Shown here piece by piece: positions 38,730-53,100 of a DNA stretch of 64,000 nt. The notes below the pieces were generated by a model. That model was given only the letters and a program-made list of their open reading frames with translations, searched no databases and was not told where the DNA came from. Positions within the stretch are counted from its first letter, which is position 1; every line of letters begins with the position of its first letter. Origin of the DNA: Synchiropus splendidus (Eukaryota; Chordata; Actinopteri; Syngnathiformes; Callionymidae); the NCBI RefSeq assembly GCF_027744825.2, contig NC_071348.1, forward strand, positions 22,043,563-22,107,562, read 5' to 3'. The position numbers were made by a program, and so were the translations under genes.

Positions 38730-41700
38730 AAAGTTATGGCACAATGCACAAAAAAGCTTTTCAGCCTGAGATAAGGTGGGTTTCGGAACGCCAAACATAA
38801 AAGTGTTGATAACTTTCGAAAAACACTTCAGAGAGCTTAGATTTGATGTGCACCTACTAGAAAGACCCTTTCTGCTATAGTGGGAGGTTAAAATTTCATG
38901 TTCAGAAGCTTCCCTGAAAAGTTATCGCACAATGCGTAAAAACGCTTTTCAGCCTGAGATAAGGTGGGTTTCGGAACGCCAAACATAAAAGTGTTGATAA
39001 CTTTGGAAAAACACTTCAGACAGTTTAGATTTGATGTGCAACTACTAGAAAGACCCTTTCTGCTATAGTGGGAGGTTAAAATTTCATGTTCTGAAGCTTT
39101 CCTGAAAAGTTATGGGACAATGCACAAAAACGCTTTTCAGCCTGAGATAAGGTGGGTTTCGGAACGCCAAACATAAAAGTGTTGATAACTTTTGAAAAAC
39201 ACTTCAGACAGCTTAGATTTGATGTGCAACTACTAGAAAGACCCTTTCTGCTATAGTGGGAGGTTAAAATTTCATGTTCTGAAGCTTCCCTGAAAAGTTA
39301 TGGCACAATGCACAAAAACGCTTTTCAGCCTGAGATAAGGTGGGTTTCGGAACGCCAAACATAAAAGTGTTGATAACTTTGGAAAAACACTTCAGACAGT
39401 TTAGATTTGATGTGCAACTACTAGAAAGACCCTTTCTGCTATAGTGGGAGGTTAAAATTTCATGTTCTGAAGCTTTCCTGAAAAGTTATGGCACAATGCT
39501 CAAAAACGCTTTTCAGCCTGAGATAAGGTGGGTTTCGGAACGTCAAACATAAAAGTGTTAATAACTTTGGAAAAACACTTCAGACAGTTTAGATTTGATG
39601 TGCAACTACTAGAAAGACCCTTTCTGCTATAGTGGGAGGTTAAAATTTCATGTTCTGAAGCTTCCCTGAAAAGTTATGGCACAATGCTCAAAAACGCTTT
39701 TCAGCCTGAGATAAGGTGGGTTTCGGAACGCCAAACATAAAAGTGTTAATAACTTTGGAAAAACACTTCAGACAGTTTAGTTTTGATGTGCAACTACTAG
39801 AAAGACCCTTTCTGCTATAGTGGGAGGTTAAAATTTCATGTTCTGAAGCTTCCCTGAAAAGTTATGGCATAATACACAAAAACGCTTTTCAGCCTGAGAT
39901 AAGGTGGGTTTCGGAACGCCAAACATAAAAGTGTTGATAACTTTCGAAAAACACTTCAGAGAGCTTAGATTTGATGTGCACCTACTAGAAAGACCCTTTC
40001 TGCTATAGTGGGAGGTTAAAATTTCATGTTCTGAAGCTTCCCTGAAAAGTTATGGCTCAATGCGTAAAAATGCTTTTCAGCCTGAGATAAGGTGGGTTTC
40101 GGAACGCCAAACATAAAAGTGTTGATAACTTTGGAAAAACACTTCAGACAGTTTAGATTTGATGTGCAACTACTAGAAAGACCCTTTCTGCTATAGTGGG
40201 AGGTTAAAATTTCATGTTCTGAAGCTTTCCTGAAAAGTTATGGCACAATGCACAAAAACGCTTTTCAGCCTGAGATAGGGTGGGTTTCGGAACGCCAAAC
40301 ATAAAAGTGTTGATAACTTTTGAAAAACACTTCAGACAGCTTAGATTTGATGTGCAACTACTAGAAAGACCCTTTCTGCTATAGTGGGAGGTTAAAATTT
40401 CATGTTCTGAAGCTTCCCTGAAAAGTTATGGCACAATGCACAAAAACGCTTTTCAGCCTGAGATAAGGTGGGTTTCGGAACGCCAAACATAAAAGTGTTG
40501 ATAACTTTGGAAAAACACTTCAGACAGTTTAGATTTGATGTGCAACTACTAGAAAGACCCTTTCTGCTATAGTGGGAGGTTAAAATTTCATGTTCTGAAG
40601 CTTTCCTGAAAAGTTATGGCACAATGCACAAAAACGCTTTTCAGCCTGAGATAAGGTGGGTTTCGGAACGCCAAACATAAAAGTGTTGATAACTTTTGAA
40701 AAACACTTCAGACAGCTTAGATTTGATGTGCAACTACTAGAAAGACCCTTTCTGCTATAGTGGGAGGTTAAAATTTCATGTTCTGAAGCTTTCCTGAAAA
40801 GTTATGGCACAATGCACAAAAACGCTTTTCAGCCTGAGATAAGGTGGGTTTCGGAACGCCAAACATAAAAGTGTTGATAACTTTCGAAAAACACTTCAGA
40901 GAGCTTAGATTTGATGTGCACCTACTAGAAAGACCCTTTCTGCTATAGTGGGAGGTTAAAATTTCATGTTCTGAAGCTTCCCTGAAAAGTTATGGCACAA
41001 TGCGTAAAAACGCTTTTCAGCCTGAGATAAGGTGGGTTTCGGAACGCCAAACATAAAAGTGTTGATAACTTTGGAAAAACACTTCAGACAGTTTAGATTT
41101 GATGTGCAACTACTAGAAAGACCCTTTCTGCTATAGTGGGAGGTTAAAATTTCATGTTCTGAAGCTTTCCTGAAAAGTTATGGCACAATGCACAAAAACG
41201 CTTTTCAGCCTGAGATAAGGTGGGTTTCGGAACGCCAAACATAAAAGTGTTGATAACTTTTGAAAAACACTTCAGACAGCTTAGATTTGATGTGCAACTA
41301 CTAGAAAGACCCTTTCTGCTATAGTGGGAGGTTAAAATTTCATGTTCTGAAGCTTCCCTGAAAAGTTATGGCACAATGCACAAAAACGCTTTTCAGCCTG
41401 AGATAAGGTGGGTTTCGGAACGCCAAACATAAAAGTGTTGATAACTTTGGAAAAACACTTCAGACAGTTTAGATTTGATGTGCAACTACTAGAAAGACCC
41501 TTTCTGCTATAGTGGGAGGTTAAAATTTCATGTTCTGAAGCTTCCCTGAAAAGTTATGGCACAATGCACAAAAACGCTTTTCAGCCTGAGATAAGGTGGG
41601 TTTCGGAACGCCAAACATAAAAGTGTTAATAACTTTGGAAAAACACTTCAGACAGTTTAGATTTGATGTGCAACTACTAGAAAGACCCTTTCTGCTATAG

Positions 41701-44700
41701 TGGGAGGTTAAAATTTCATGTTCTGAAGCTTCCCTGAAAAGTTATGGCACAATGCACAAAAACGCTTCTCAGCCTGAGATAAGGTGGGTTTCGGAACGCC
41801 AAACATAAAAGTGTTGATAACTTTGGAAAAACACTTCAGACAGTTTAGATTTGATGTGCACCTACTAGAAAGACCCTTTCTGCTATAGTGGGAGGTTAAA
41901 ATTTCATGTTCTGAAGCTTTCCTGAAAAGTTATGGCACAATGCACAAAAAAGCTTTTCAGCCTGAGATAAGGTGGGTTTCGGAACGCCAAACATAAAAGT
42001 GTTGATAACTTTCGAAAAACACTTCAGAGAGCTTAGATTTGATGTGCACCTACTAGAAAGACCCTTTCTGCTATAGTGGGAGGTTAAAATTTCATGTTCT
42101 GAAGCTTCCCTGAAAAGTTATCGCACAATGCGTAAAAACGCTTTTCAGCCTGAGATAAGGTGGGTTTCGGAACGCCAAACATAAAAGTGTTGATAACTTT
42201 GGAAAAACACTTCAGACAGTTTAGATTTGATGTGCAACTACTAGAAAGACCCTTTCTGCTATAGTGGGAGGTTAAAATTTCATGTTCTGAAGCTTTCCTG
42301 AAAAGTTATGGGACAATGCACAAAAACGCTTTTCAGCCTGAGATAAGGTGGGTTTCGGAACGCCAAACATAAAAGTGTTGATAACTTTTGAAAAACACTT
42401 CAGACAGCTTAGATTTGATGTGCAACTACTAGAAAGACCCTTTCTGCTATAGTGGGAGGTTAAAATTTCATGTTCTGAAGCTTCCCTGAAAAGTTATGGC
42501 ACAATGCACAAAAACGCTTTTCAGCCTGAGATAAGGTGGGTTTCGGAACGCCAAACATAAAAGTGTTGATAACTTTGGAAAAACACTTCAGACAGTTTAG
42601 ATTTGATGTGCAACTACTAGAAAGACCCTTTCTGCTATAGTGGGAGGTTAAAATTTCATGTTCTGAAGCTTTCCTGAAAAGTTATGGCACAATGCTCAAA
42701 AACGCTTTTCAGCCTGAGATAAGGTGGGTTTCGGAACGTCAAACATAAAAGTGTTAATAACTTTGGAAAAACACTTCAGACAGTTTAGATTTGATGTGCA
42801 ACTACTAGAAAGACCCTTTCTGCTATAGTGGGAGGTTAAAATTTCATGTTCTGAAGCTTCCCTGAAAAGTTATGGCACAATGCTCAAAAACGCTTTTCAG
42901 CCTGAGATAAGGTGGGTTTCGGAACGCCAAACATAAAAGTGTTAATAACTTTGGAAAAACACTTCAGACAGTTTAGTTTTGATGTGCAACTACTAGAAAG
43001 ACCCTTTCTGCTATAGTGGGAGGTTAAAATTTCATGTTCTGAAGCTTCCCTGAAAAGTTATGGCACAATACACAAAAACGCTTTTCAGCCTGAGATAAGG
43101 TGGGTTTCGGAACGCCAAACATAAAAGTGTTGATAACTTTCGAAAAACACTTCAGAGAGCTTAGATTTGATGTGCACCTACTAGAAAGACCCTTTCTGCT
43201 ATAGTGGGAGGTTAAAATTTCATGTTCTGAAGCTTCCCTGAAAAGTTATGGCTCAATGCGTAAAAATGCTTTTCAGCCTGAGATAAGGTGGGTTTCGGAA
43301 CGCCAAACATAAAAGTGTTGATAACTTTGGAAAAACACTTCAGACAGTTTAGATTTGATGTGCAACTACTAGAAAGACCCTTTCTGCTATAGTGGGAGGT
43401 TAAAATTTCATGTTCTGAAGCTTTCCTGAAAAGTTATGGCACAATGCACAAAAACGCTTTTCAGCCTGAGATAGGGTGGGTTTCGGAACGCCAAACATAA
43501 AAGTGTTGATAACTTTTGAAAAACACTTCAGACAGCTTAGATTTGATGTGCAACTACTAGAAAGACCCTTTCTGCTATAGTGGGAGGTTAAAATTTCATG
43601 TTCTGAAGCTTCCCTGAAAAGTTATGGCACAATGCACAAAAACGCTTTTCAGCCTGAGATAAGGTGGGTTTCGGAACGCCAAACATAAAAGTGTTGATAA
43701 CTTTGGAAAAACACTTCAGACAGTTTAGATTTGATGTGCAACTACTAGAAAGACCCTTTCTGCTATAGTGGGAGGTTAAAATTTCATGTTCTGAAGCTTT
43801 CCTGAAAAGTTATGGCACAATGCACAAAAACGCTTTTCAGCCTGAGATAAGGTGGGTTTCGGAACGCCAAACATAAAAGTGTTGATAACTTTTGAAAAAC
43901 ACTTCAGACAGCTTAGATTTGATGTGCAACTACTAGAAAGACCCTTTCTGCTATAGTGGGAGGTTAAAATTTCATGTTCTGAAGCTTTCCTGAAAAGTTA
44001 TGGCACAATGCACAAAAACGCTTTTCAGCCTGAGATAAGGTGGGTTTCGGAACGCCAAACATAAAAGTGTTGATAACTTTCGAAAAACACTTCAGAGAGC
44101 TTAGATTTGATGTGCACCTACTAGAAAGACCCTTTCTGCTATAGTGGGAGGTTAAAATTTCATGTTCTGAAGCTTCCCTGAAAAGTTATGGCACAATGCG
44201 TAAAAACGCTTTTCAGCCTGAGATAAGGTGGGTTTCGGAACGCCAAACATAAAAGTGTTGATAACTTTGGAAAAACACTTCAGACAGTTTAGATTTGATG
44301 TGCAACTACTAGAAAGACCCTTTCTGCTATAGTGGGAGGTTAAAATTTCATGTTCTGAAGCTTTCCTGAAAAGTTATGGCACAATGCACAAAAACGCTTT
44401 TCAGCCTGAGATAAGGTGGGTTTCGGAACGCCAAACATAAAAGTGTTGATAACTTTTGAAAAACACTTCAGACAGCTTAGATTTGATGTGCAACTACTAG
44501 AAAGACCCTTTCTGCTATAGTGGGAGGTTAAAATTTCATGTTCTGAAGCTTCCCTGAAAAGTTATGGCACAATGCACAAAAACGCTTTTCAGCCTGAGAT
44601 AAGGTGGGTTTCGGAACGCCAAACATAAAAGTGTTGATAACTTTGGAAAAACACTTCAGACAGTTTAGATTTGATGTGCAACTACTAGAAAGACCCTTTC

Positions 44701-44745
44701 TGCTATAGTGGGAGGTTAAAATTTCATGTTCTGAAGCTTCCCTGA
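38730..44745 (+). repeat. Seventeen-monomer (3196-bp) tandem duplication
   Basis: Two long stretches, about 38730-41549 and 41926-44745, match monomer by monomer at an offset of 3196 bp. Shared private marks in order are CACAAAAAAGC, GTTATCGCAC, TATGGGACAATG, GCTCAAAAAC with AACGTCAAAC, a second GCTCAAAAAC copy, CAGTTTAGTTTTG, AATACACAAAA, GGCTCAATGCGT with AAATGCTTTT, and GAGATAGGGTGG. The only difference I saw is GGCATAATAC (first copy) against GGCACAATAC (second), near 39867 and 43063. This is the longest and most nearly identical duplication in the window and probably the youngest. Confidence 0.92.
38751..38760 (+). repeat. Extra HindIII site from an AACGCTTTT to AAGCTTTT change
   Basis: In this monomer, and in its duplicate at 41947-41956, the usual AAAAACGCTTTT reads AAAAAAGCTTTT, creating a second AAGCTT in the unit. 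It removes one CpG and adds a HindIII site in addition to the standard one near the monomer end. I saw it only in the two copies of the 17-mer duplication. Confidence 0.85.
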
Positions 44746-46813
44746 AAAGTTATGGCACAATGCACAAAAACGCTTTTCAGCCTGAGATAAGGTGGGTTTC
44801 GGAACGCCAAACATAAAAGTGTTGATAACTTTCGAAAAACACTTCAGAGAGCTTAGATTTGATGTGCACCTACTAGAAAGACCCTTTCTGCTATAGTGGG
44901 AGGTTAAAATTTCATGTTCTGAAGCTTCCCTGAAAAGTTATGGCACAATGCGTAAAAACGCTTTTCAGCCTGAGATAAGGTGGGTTTCGGAACGCCAAAC
45001 ATAAAAGTGTTGATAACTTTGGAAAAACACTTCAGACAGTTTAGATTTGATGTGCAACTTCTAGAAAGACCCTTTCTGCTATAGTGGGAGGTTAAAATTT
45101 CATGTTCTGAAGCTTTCCTGAAAAGTTATGGCACAATGCACAAAAACGCTTTTCAGCCTGAGATAAGGTGGGTTTCGGAACGCCAAACATAAAAGTGTTG
45201 ATAACTTTTGAAAAACACTTCAGACAGCTTAGATTTGATGTGCAACTACTAGAAAGACCCTTTCTGCTATAGTGGGAGGTTAAAATTTCATGTTCTGAAG
45301 CTTCCCTGAAAAGTTATGGCACAATGCACAAAAACGCTTTTCAGCCTGAGATAAGGTGGGTTTCGGAACGCCAAACATAAAAGTGTTGATAACTTTGGAA
45401 AAACACTTCAGACAGTTTAGATTTGATGTGCAACTACTAGAAAGACCCTTTCTGCTATAGTGGGAGGTTAAAATTTCATGTTCTGAAGCTTTCCTGAAAA
45501 GTTATGGCACAATGCACAAAAACGCTTTTCAGCCTGAGATAAGGTGGGTTTCGGAACGCCAAACATAAAAGTGTTGATAACTTTTGAAAAACACTTCAGA
45601 CAGCTTAGATTTGATGTGCAACTACTAGAAAGACCCTTTCTGCTATAGTGGGAGGTTAAAATTTCATGTTCTGAAGCTTCCCTGAAAAGTTATGGCACAA
45701 TGCACAAAAACGCTTTTCAGCCTGAGATAAGGTGGGTTTCGGAACGCCAAACATAAAAGTGTTGATAACTTTGGAAAAACACTTCAGACAGTTTAGATTT
45801 GATGTGCAACTACTAGAAAGACCCTTTCTGCTATAGTGGGAGGTTAAAATTTCATGTTCTGAAGCTTTCCTGAAAAGTTATGGCACAATGCACAAAAACG
45901 CTTTTCAGCCTGAGATAAGGTGGGTTTCGGAACGCCAAACATAAAAGTGTTGATAACTTTTGAAAAACACTTCAGACAGCTTAGATTTGATGTGCAACTA
46001 CTAGAAAGACCCTTTCTGCTATAGTGGGAGGTTAAAATTTCATGTTCTGAAGCTTCCCTGAAAAGTTATGGCACAATGCACAAAAACGCTTTTCAGCCTG
46101 AGATAAGGTGGGTTTCGGAACGCCAAACATAAAAGTGTTGATAACTTTCGAAAAACACTTCAGACAGCTTAGATTTGATGTGCACCTACTAGAAAGACCC
46201 TTTCTGCTATAGTGGGAGGTTAAAATTTCATGTTCTGAAGCTTCCCTGAAAAGTTATGGCACAATGCGCAAAAACGCTTTTCAGCCTGAGATAAGGTGGG
46301 TTTCGGAACGCCAAACATAAAAGTGTTGATAACTTTGGAAAAACACTTCAGACAGTTTAGATTTGATGTGCAACTACTAGAAAGACCCTTTCTGCTATAG
46401 TGGGAGGTTAAAATTTCATGTTCTGAAGCTTCCCTGAAAAGTTATGGCACAATGCACAAAAACGCTTTTCAGCCTGAGATAAGGTGGGTTTCGGAACGCC
46501 AAACATAAAAGTGTTAATAACTTTTGAAAAACACTTCAGACAGTTTAGATTTGATGTGCAACTACTAGAAAGACCCTTTCTGCTATAGTGGGAGGTTAAA
46601 ATTTCATGTTCTGAAGCTTTCCTGAAAAGTTATGGCACAATGCACAAAAACGCTTTTCAGCCTGAGATAAGGTGGGTTTCGGAACGCCAAACATAAAAGT
46701 GTTGATAACTTTCGAAAAACACTTCAGAGAGCTTAGATTTGATGTGCACCTACTAGAAAGACCCTTTCTGCTATAGTGGGAGGTTAAAATTTCATGTTCT
46801 GAAGCTTCCCTGA

Positions 46814-47001
46814 AAAGTTATGGCACAATGCGTAAAAACGCTTTTCAGCCTGAGATAAGGTGGGTTTCGGAACGCCAAACATAAAAGTGTTGATAACTTT
46901 GGAAAAACACTTCAGACAGTTTAGATTTGATGTGCAACTACGAGAAAGAAACTTTCTACTATAGTGGGAGGTTAAAATTTTATGTTCTGAAGCTTTCCTG
47001 A
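46814..47001 (+). repeat. Most divergent monomer in the window
   Basis: This type B copy has a cluster of five private changes in its last third: CTACGAGAAAGAAACTTTCTACTATAG where others read CTACTAGAAAGACCCTTTCTGCTATAG, and TTTTATGTTC for TTTCATGTTC. The next copy starts with GTTATTGCAC, a further private change. The short hairpin here keeps both arms (AGAAAG and CTTTCT) while its loop changes from ACC to AAA. It looks like an old copy or one hit by a mutation cluster, still in register with the array. Confidence 0.85.
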
Positions 47002-50000
47002 AAAGTTATTGCACAATGCACAAAAACGCTTTTCAGCCTGAGATAAGGTGGGTTTCGGAACGCCAAACATAAAAGTGTTGATAACTTTTGAAAAACACTT
47101 CAGACAGCTTAGATTTGATGTGCAACTACTAGAAAGACCCTTTCTGCTATAGTGGGAGGTTAAAATTTCATGTTCTGAAGCTTCCCTGAAAAGTTATGGC
47201 ACAATGCACAAAAACGCTTTTCAGCCTGAGATAAGGTGGGTTTCGGAACGCCAAACATAAAAGTGTTGATAACTTTGGAAAAACACTTCAGACAGTTTAG
47301 ATTTGATGTGCAACTACTAGAAAGACCCTTTCTTCTATAGTGGGAGGTTAAAATTTCATGTTCTGAAGCTTTCCTGAAAAGTTATGGCACAATGCACAAA
47401 AACGCTTTTCAGCCTGAGATAAGGTGGGTTTCGGAACGCCAAACATAAAAGTGTTGATAACTTTTGAAAAACACTTCAGACAGCTTAGATTTGATGTGCA
47501 ACTACTAGAAAGACCCTTTCTGCTATAGTGGGAGGTTAAAATTTCATGTTCTGAAGCTTCCCTGAAAAGTTATGGCACAATGCACAAAAACGCTTTTCAG
47601 CCTGAGATAAGGTGGGTTTCGGAACGCCAAACATAAAAGTGTTGATAACTTTCGAAAAACACTTCAGACAGCTTAGATTTGATGTGCACCTACTAGAAAG
47701 ACCCTTTCTGCTATAGTGGGAGGTTAAAATTTCATGTTCTGAAGCTTCCCTGAAAAGTTATGGCACAATGCGTAAAAACGCTTTTCAGCCTGAGATAAGG
47801 TGGGTTTCGGAACGCCAAACATAAAAGTGTTGATAACTTTGGAAAAACACTTCAGACAGTTTAGATTTGATGTGCAACTACTAGAAAGACCCTTTCTGCT
47901 ATAGTGGGAGGTTAAAATTTCATGTTCTGAAGCTTCCCTGAAAAGTTATGGCACAATGCACAAAAACGCTTTTCAGCCTGAGATAAGGTGGGTTTCGGAA
48001 CGCCAAACATAAAAGTGTTAATAACTTTGGAAAAACACTTCAGACAGTTTAGATTTGATGTGCAACTACTAGAAAGACCCTTTCTGCTATAGTGGGAGGT
48101 TAAAATTTCATGTTCTGAAGCTTCCCTGAAAAGTTATGGCACAATGCACAAAAACGCTTTTCAGCCTGAGATAAGGTGGGTTTCGGAACGCCAAACATAA
48201 AAGTGTTAATAACTTTGGAAAAACACTTCAGACAGTTTAGATTTGATGTGCAACTACTAGAAAGACCCTTTCTGCTATAGTGGGAGGTTAAAATTTCATG
48301 TTCTGAAGCTTCCCTGAAAAGTTATGGCACAATGCACAAAAACGCTTTTCAGCCTGAGATAAGGTGGGTTTCGGAACGCCAAACATAAAAGTGTTGATAA
48401 CTTTCGAAAAACACTTCAGAGAGCTTAGATTTGATGTGCACCTACTAGAAAGACCCTTTCTGCTATAGTGGGAGGTTAAAATTTCATGTTCTGAAGCTTC
48501 CCTGAAAAGTTATGGCACAATGCGTAAAAACGCTTTTCAGCCTGAGATAAGGTGGGTTTCGGAACGCCAAACATAAAAGTGTTGATAACTTTGGAAAAAC
48601 ACTTCAGACAGTTTAGATTTGATGTGCAACTACTAGAAAGACCCTTTCTGCTATAGTGGGAGGTTAAAATTTCATGTTCTGAAGCTTTCCTGAAAAGTTA
48701 TGGCACAATGCACAAAAACGCTTTTCAGCCTGAGATAAGGTGGGTTTCGGAACGCCAAACATAAAAGTGTTGATAACTTTTGAAAAACACTTCAGACAGC
48801 TTAGATTTGATGTGCAACTACTAGAAAGACCCTTTCTGCTATAGTGGGAGGTTAAAATTTCATGTTCTGAAGCTTCCCTGAAAAGTTATGGCACAATGCA
48901 CAAAAACGCTTTTCAGCCTGAGATAAGGTGGGTTTCGGAACGCCAAACATAAAAGTGTTGATAACTTTGGAAAAACACTTCAGACAGTTTAGATTTGATG
49001 TGCAACTACTAGAACGACCCTTTCTGCTATAGTGGGAGGTTAAAATTTCATGTTCTGAAGCTTTCCTGAAAAGTTATGGCACAATGCACAAAAACGCTTT
49101 TCAGCCTGAGATAAGGTGGGTTTCGGAACGCCAAACATAAAAGTGTTGATAACTTTTGAAAAACACTTTAGACAGCTTAGATTTGATGTGCAACTACTAG
49201 AAAGACCATTTCTGCTATAGTGGGAGGTTAAAATTTCATGTTCTGAAGCTTCCCTGAAAAGTTATGGCACAATGCACAAAAACGCTTTTCAGCCTGAGAT
49301 AAGGTGGGTTTCGGAACGCCAAACATAAAAGTGTTGATAACTTTGGAAAAACACTTCAGACAGTTTAGATTTGATGTGCAACTACTAGAAAGACCCTTTC
49401 TGCTATAGTGGGAGGTTAAAATTTCATGTTCTGAAGCTTCCCTGAAAAGTTATGGCACAATGCACAAAAACGCTATTCAGCCTGAGATAAGGTGGGTTTC
49501 GGAACGCCAAACATAAAAGTGTTAATAACTTTGGAAAAACACTTCAGACAGTTTAGATTTGATGTGCAACTACTAGAAAGACCCTTTCTGCTATAGTGGG
49601 AGGTTAAAATTTCATGTTCTGAAGCTTCCCTGAAAAGTTATGGCACAATGCACAAAAACGCTTTTCAGCCTGAGATAAGGTGGGTTTCGGAACGCCAAAC
49701 ATAAAAGTGTTGATAACTTTTGAAAAACACTTCAGACAGCTTAGATTTGATGTGCAACTACTAGGAAGACCCTTTCTGCTATAGTGGGAGGTTAAAATTT
49801 CATGTTCTGAAGCTTCCCTGAAAAGTTATGGCACAATGCACAAAAACGCTTTTCAGCCTGAGATAAGGTGGGTTTCGGAACGCCAAACATAAAAGTGTTG
49901 ATAACTTTGGAAAAACACTTCAGACAGTTTAGATTTGATGTGCAACTACTAGAAAGACCCTTTCTGCTATAGTGGGAGGTTAAAATTTCATGTTCTGAAG

Positions 50001-50197
50001 CTTCCCTGAAAAGTTATGGCACAATGCACAAAAACGCTTTTCAGCCTGAGATAAGGTGGGTTTCGGAACGCCAAACATAAAAGTGTTAATAACTTTGGAA
50101 AAACACTTCAGACAGTTTAGATTTGATGTGCAACTACTAGAAAGACCCTTTCTGCTATAGTGGGAGGTTAAAATTTCATGTTCTGAAGCTTCCCTGA

Positions 50198-53100
50198 AAA
50201 GTTATGGCACAATGCACAAAAACGCTTTTCAGCCTGAGATAAGGTGGGTTTCGGAACGCCAAACATAAAAGTGTTGATAACTTTCGAAAAACACTTCAGA
50301 GAGCTTAGATTTGATGTGCACCTACTAGAAAGACCCTTTCTGCTATAGTGGGAGGTTAAAATTTCATGTTCTGAAGCTTCCCTGAAAAGTTATGGCACAA
50401 TGCGTAAAAACGCTTTTCAGCCTGAGATAAGGTGGGTTTCGGAACGCCAAACATAAAAGTGTTGATAACTTTGGAAAAACACTTCAGACAGTTTAGATTT
50501 GATGTGCAACTACTAGAAAGACCCTTTCTGCTATAGTGGGAGGTTAAAATTTCATGTTCTGAAGCTTTCCTGAAAAGTTATGGCACAATGCACAAAAACG
50601 CTTTTCAGCCTGAGATAAGGTGGGTTTCGGAACGCCAAACATAAAAGTGTTGATAACTTTCGAAAAACACTTCAGAGAGCTTAGATTTGATGTGCACCTA
50701 CTAGAAAGACCCTTTCTGCTATAGTGGGAGGTTAAAATTTCATGTTCTGAAGCTTCCCTGAAAAGTTATGGCACAATGCGTAAAAACGCTTTTCAGCCTG
50801 AGATAAGGTGGGTTTCGGAACGCCAAACATAAAAGTGTTGATAACTTTGGAAAAACACTTCAGACAGTTTAGATTTGATGTGCAACTACCAGAAAGACCC
50901 TTTCTGCTATAGTGGGAGGTTAAAATTTCATGTTCTGAAGCTTTCCTGAAAAGTTATGGCACAATGCACAAAAACGCTTTTCAGCCTGAGATAAGGTGGG
51001 TTTCGGAACGCCAAACATAAAAGTGTTGATAACTTTTGAAAAACACTTCAGACAGCTTAGATTTGATGTGCAACTACTAGAAAGACCCTTTCTGCTATAG
51101 TGGGAGGTTAAAATTTCATGTTCTGAAGCTTCCCTGAAAAGTTATGGCACAATGCACAAAAACGCTTTTCAGCCTGAGATAAGGTGGGTTTCGGAACGCC
51201 AAACATAAAAGTGTTGATAACTTTGGAAAAACACTTCAGACAGTTTAGATTTGATGTGCAACTACTAGAACGACCCTTTCTGCTATAGTGGGAGGTTAAA
51301 ATTTCATGTTCTGAAGCTTTCCTGAAAAGTTATGGCACAATGCACAAAAACGCTTTTCAGCCTGAGATAAGGTGGGTTTCGGAACGCCAAACATAAAAGT
51401 GTTGATAACTTTTGAAAAACACTTCAGACAGCTTAGATTTGATGTGCAACTACTAGAAAGACCATTTCTGCTATAGTGGGAGGTTAAAATTTCATGTTCT
51501 GAAGCTTCCCTGAAAAGTTATGGCACAATGCACAAAAACGCTTTTCAGCCTGAGATAAGGTGGGTTTCGGAACGCCAAACATAAAAGTGTTGATAACTTT
51601 GGAAAAACACTTCAGACAGTTTAGATTTGATGTGCAACTACTAGAAAGACCCTTTCTGCTATAGTGGGAGGTTAAAATTTCATGTTCTGAAGCTTCCCTG
51701 AAAAGTTATGGCACAATGCACAAAAACGCTTTTCAGCCTGAGATAAGGTGGGTTTCGGAACGCCAAACATAAAAGTGTTGATAACTTTGGAAAAACACTT
51801 CAGACAGTTTAGATTTGATGTGCAACTACTAGAAAGACCCTTTCTGCTATAGTGGGAGGTTAAAATTTCATGTTCTGAAGCTTCCCTGAAAAGTTATGGC
51901 ACAATGCACAAAAACGCTTTTCAGCCTGAGATAAGGTGGGTTTCGGAACGCCAAACATAAAAGTGTTAATAACTTTGGAAAAACACTTCAGACAGTTTAG
52001 ATTTGATGTGCAACTACTAGAAAGACCCTTTCTGCTATAGTGGGAGGTTAAAATTTCATGTTCTGAAGCTTCCCTGAAAAGTTATGGCACAATGCACAAA
52101 AACGCTTTTCAGCCTGAGATAAGGTGGGTTTCGGAACGCCAAACATAAAAGTGTTGATAACTTTCGAAAAACACTTCAGAGAGCTTAGATTTGATGTGCA
52201 CCTACTAGAAAGACCCTTTCTGCTATAGTGGGAGGTTAAAATTTCATGTTCTGAAGCTTCCCTGAAAAGTTATGGCACAATGCGTAAAAACGCTTTTCAG
52301 CCTGAGATAAGGTGGGTTTCGGAACGCCAAACATAAAAGTGTTGATAACTTTGGAAAAACACTTCAGACAGTTTAGATTTGATGTGCAACTACTAGAAAG
52401 ACCCTTTCTGCTATAGTGGGAGGTTAAAATTTCATGTTCTGAAGCTTTCCTGAAAAGTTATGGCACAATGCACAAAAACGCTTTTCAGCCTGAGATAAGG
52501 TGGGTTTCGGAACGCCAAACATAAAAGTGTTGATAACTTTCGAAAAACACTTCAGAGAGCTTAGATTTGATGTGCACCTACTAGAAAGACCCTTTCTGCT
52601 ATAGTGGGAGGTTAAAATTTCATGTTCTGAAGCTTCCCTGAAAAGTTATGGCACAATGCGTAAAAACGCTTTTCAGCCTGAGATAAGGTGGGTTTCGGAA
52701 CGCCAAACATAAAAGTGTTGATAACTTTGGAAAAACACTTCAGACAGTTTAGATTTGATGTGCAACTACCAGAAAGACCCTTTCTGCTATAGTGGGAGGT
52801 TAAAATTTCATGTTCTGAAGCTTTCCTGAAAAGTTATGGCACAATGCACAAAAACGCTTTTCAGCCTGAGATAAGGTGGGTTTCGGAACGCCAAACATAA
52901 AAGTGTTGATAACTTTTGAAAAACACTTCAGACAGCTTAGATTTGATGTGCAACTACTAGAAAGACCCTTTCTGCTATAGTGGGAGGTTAAAATTTCATG
53001 TTCTGAAGCTTCCCTGAAAAGTTATGGCACAATGCACAAAAACGCTTTTCAGCCTGAGATAAGGTGGGTTTCGGAACGCCAAACATAAAAGTGTTGATAA

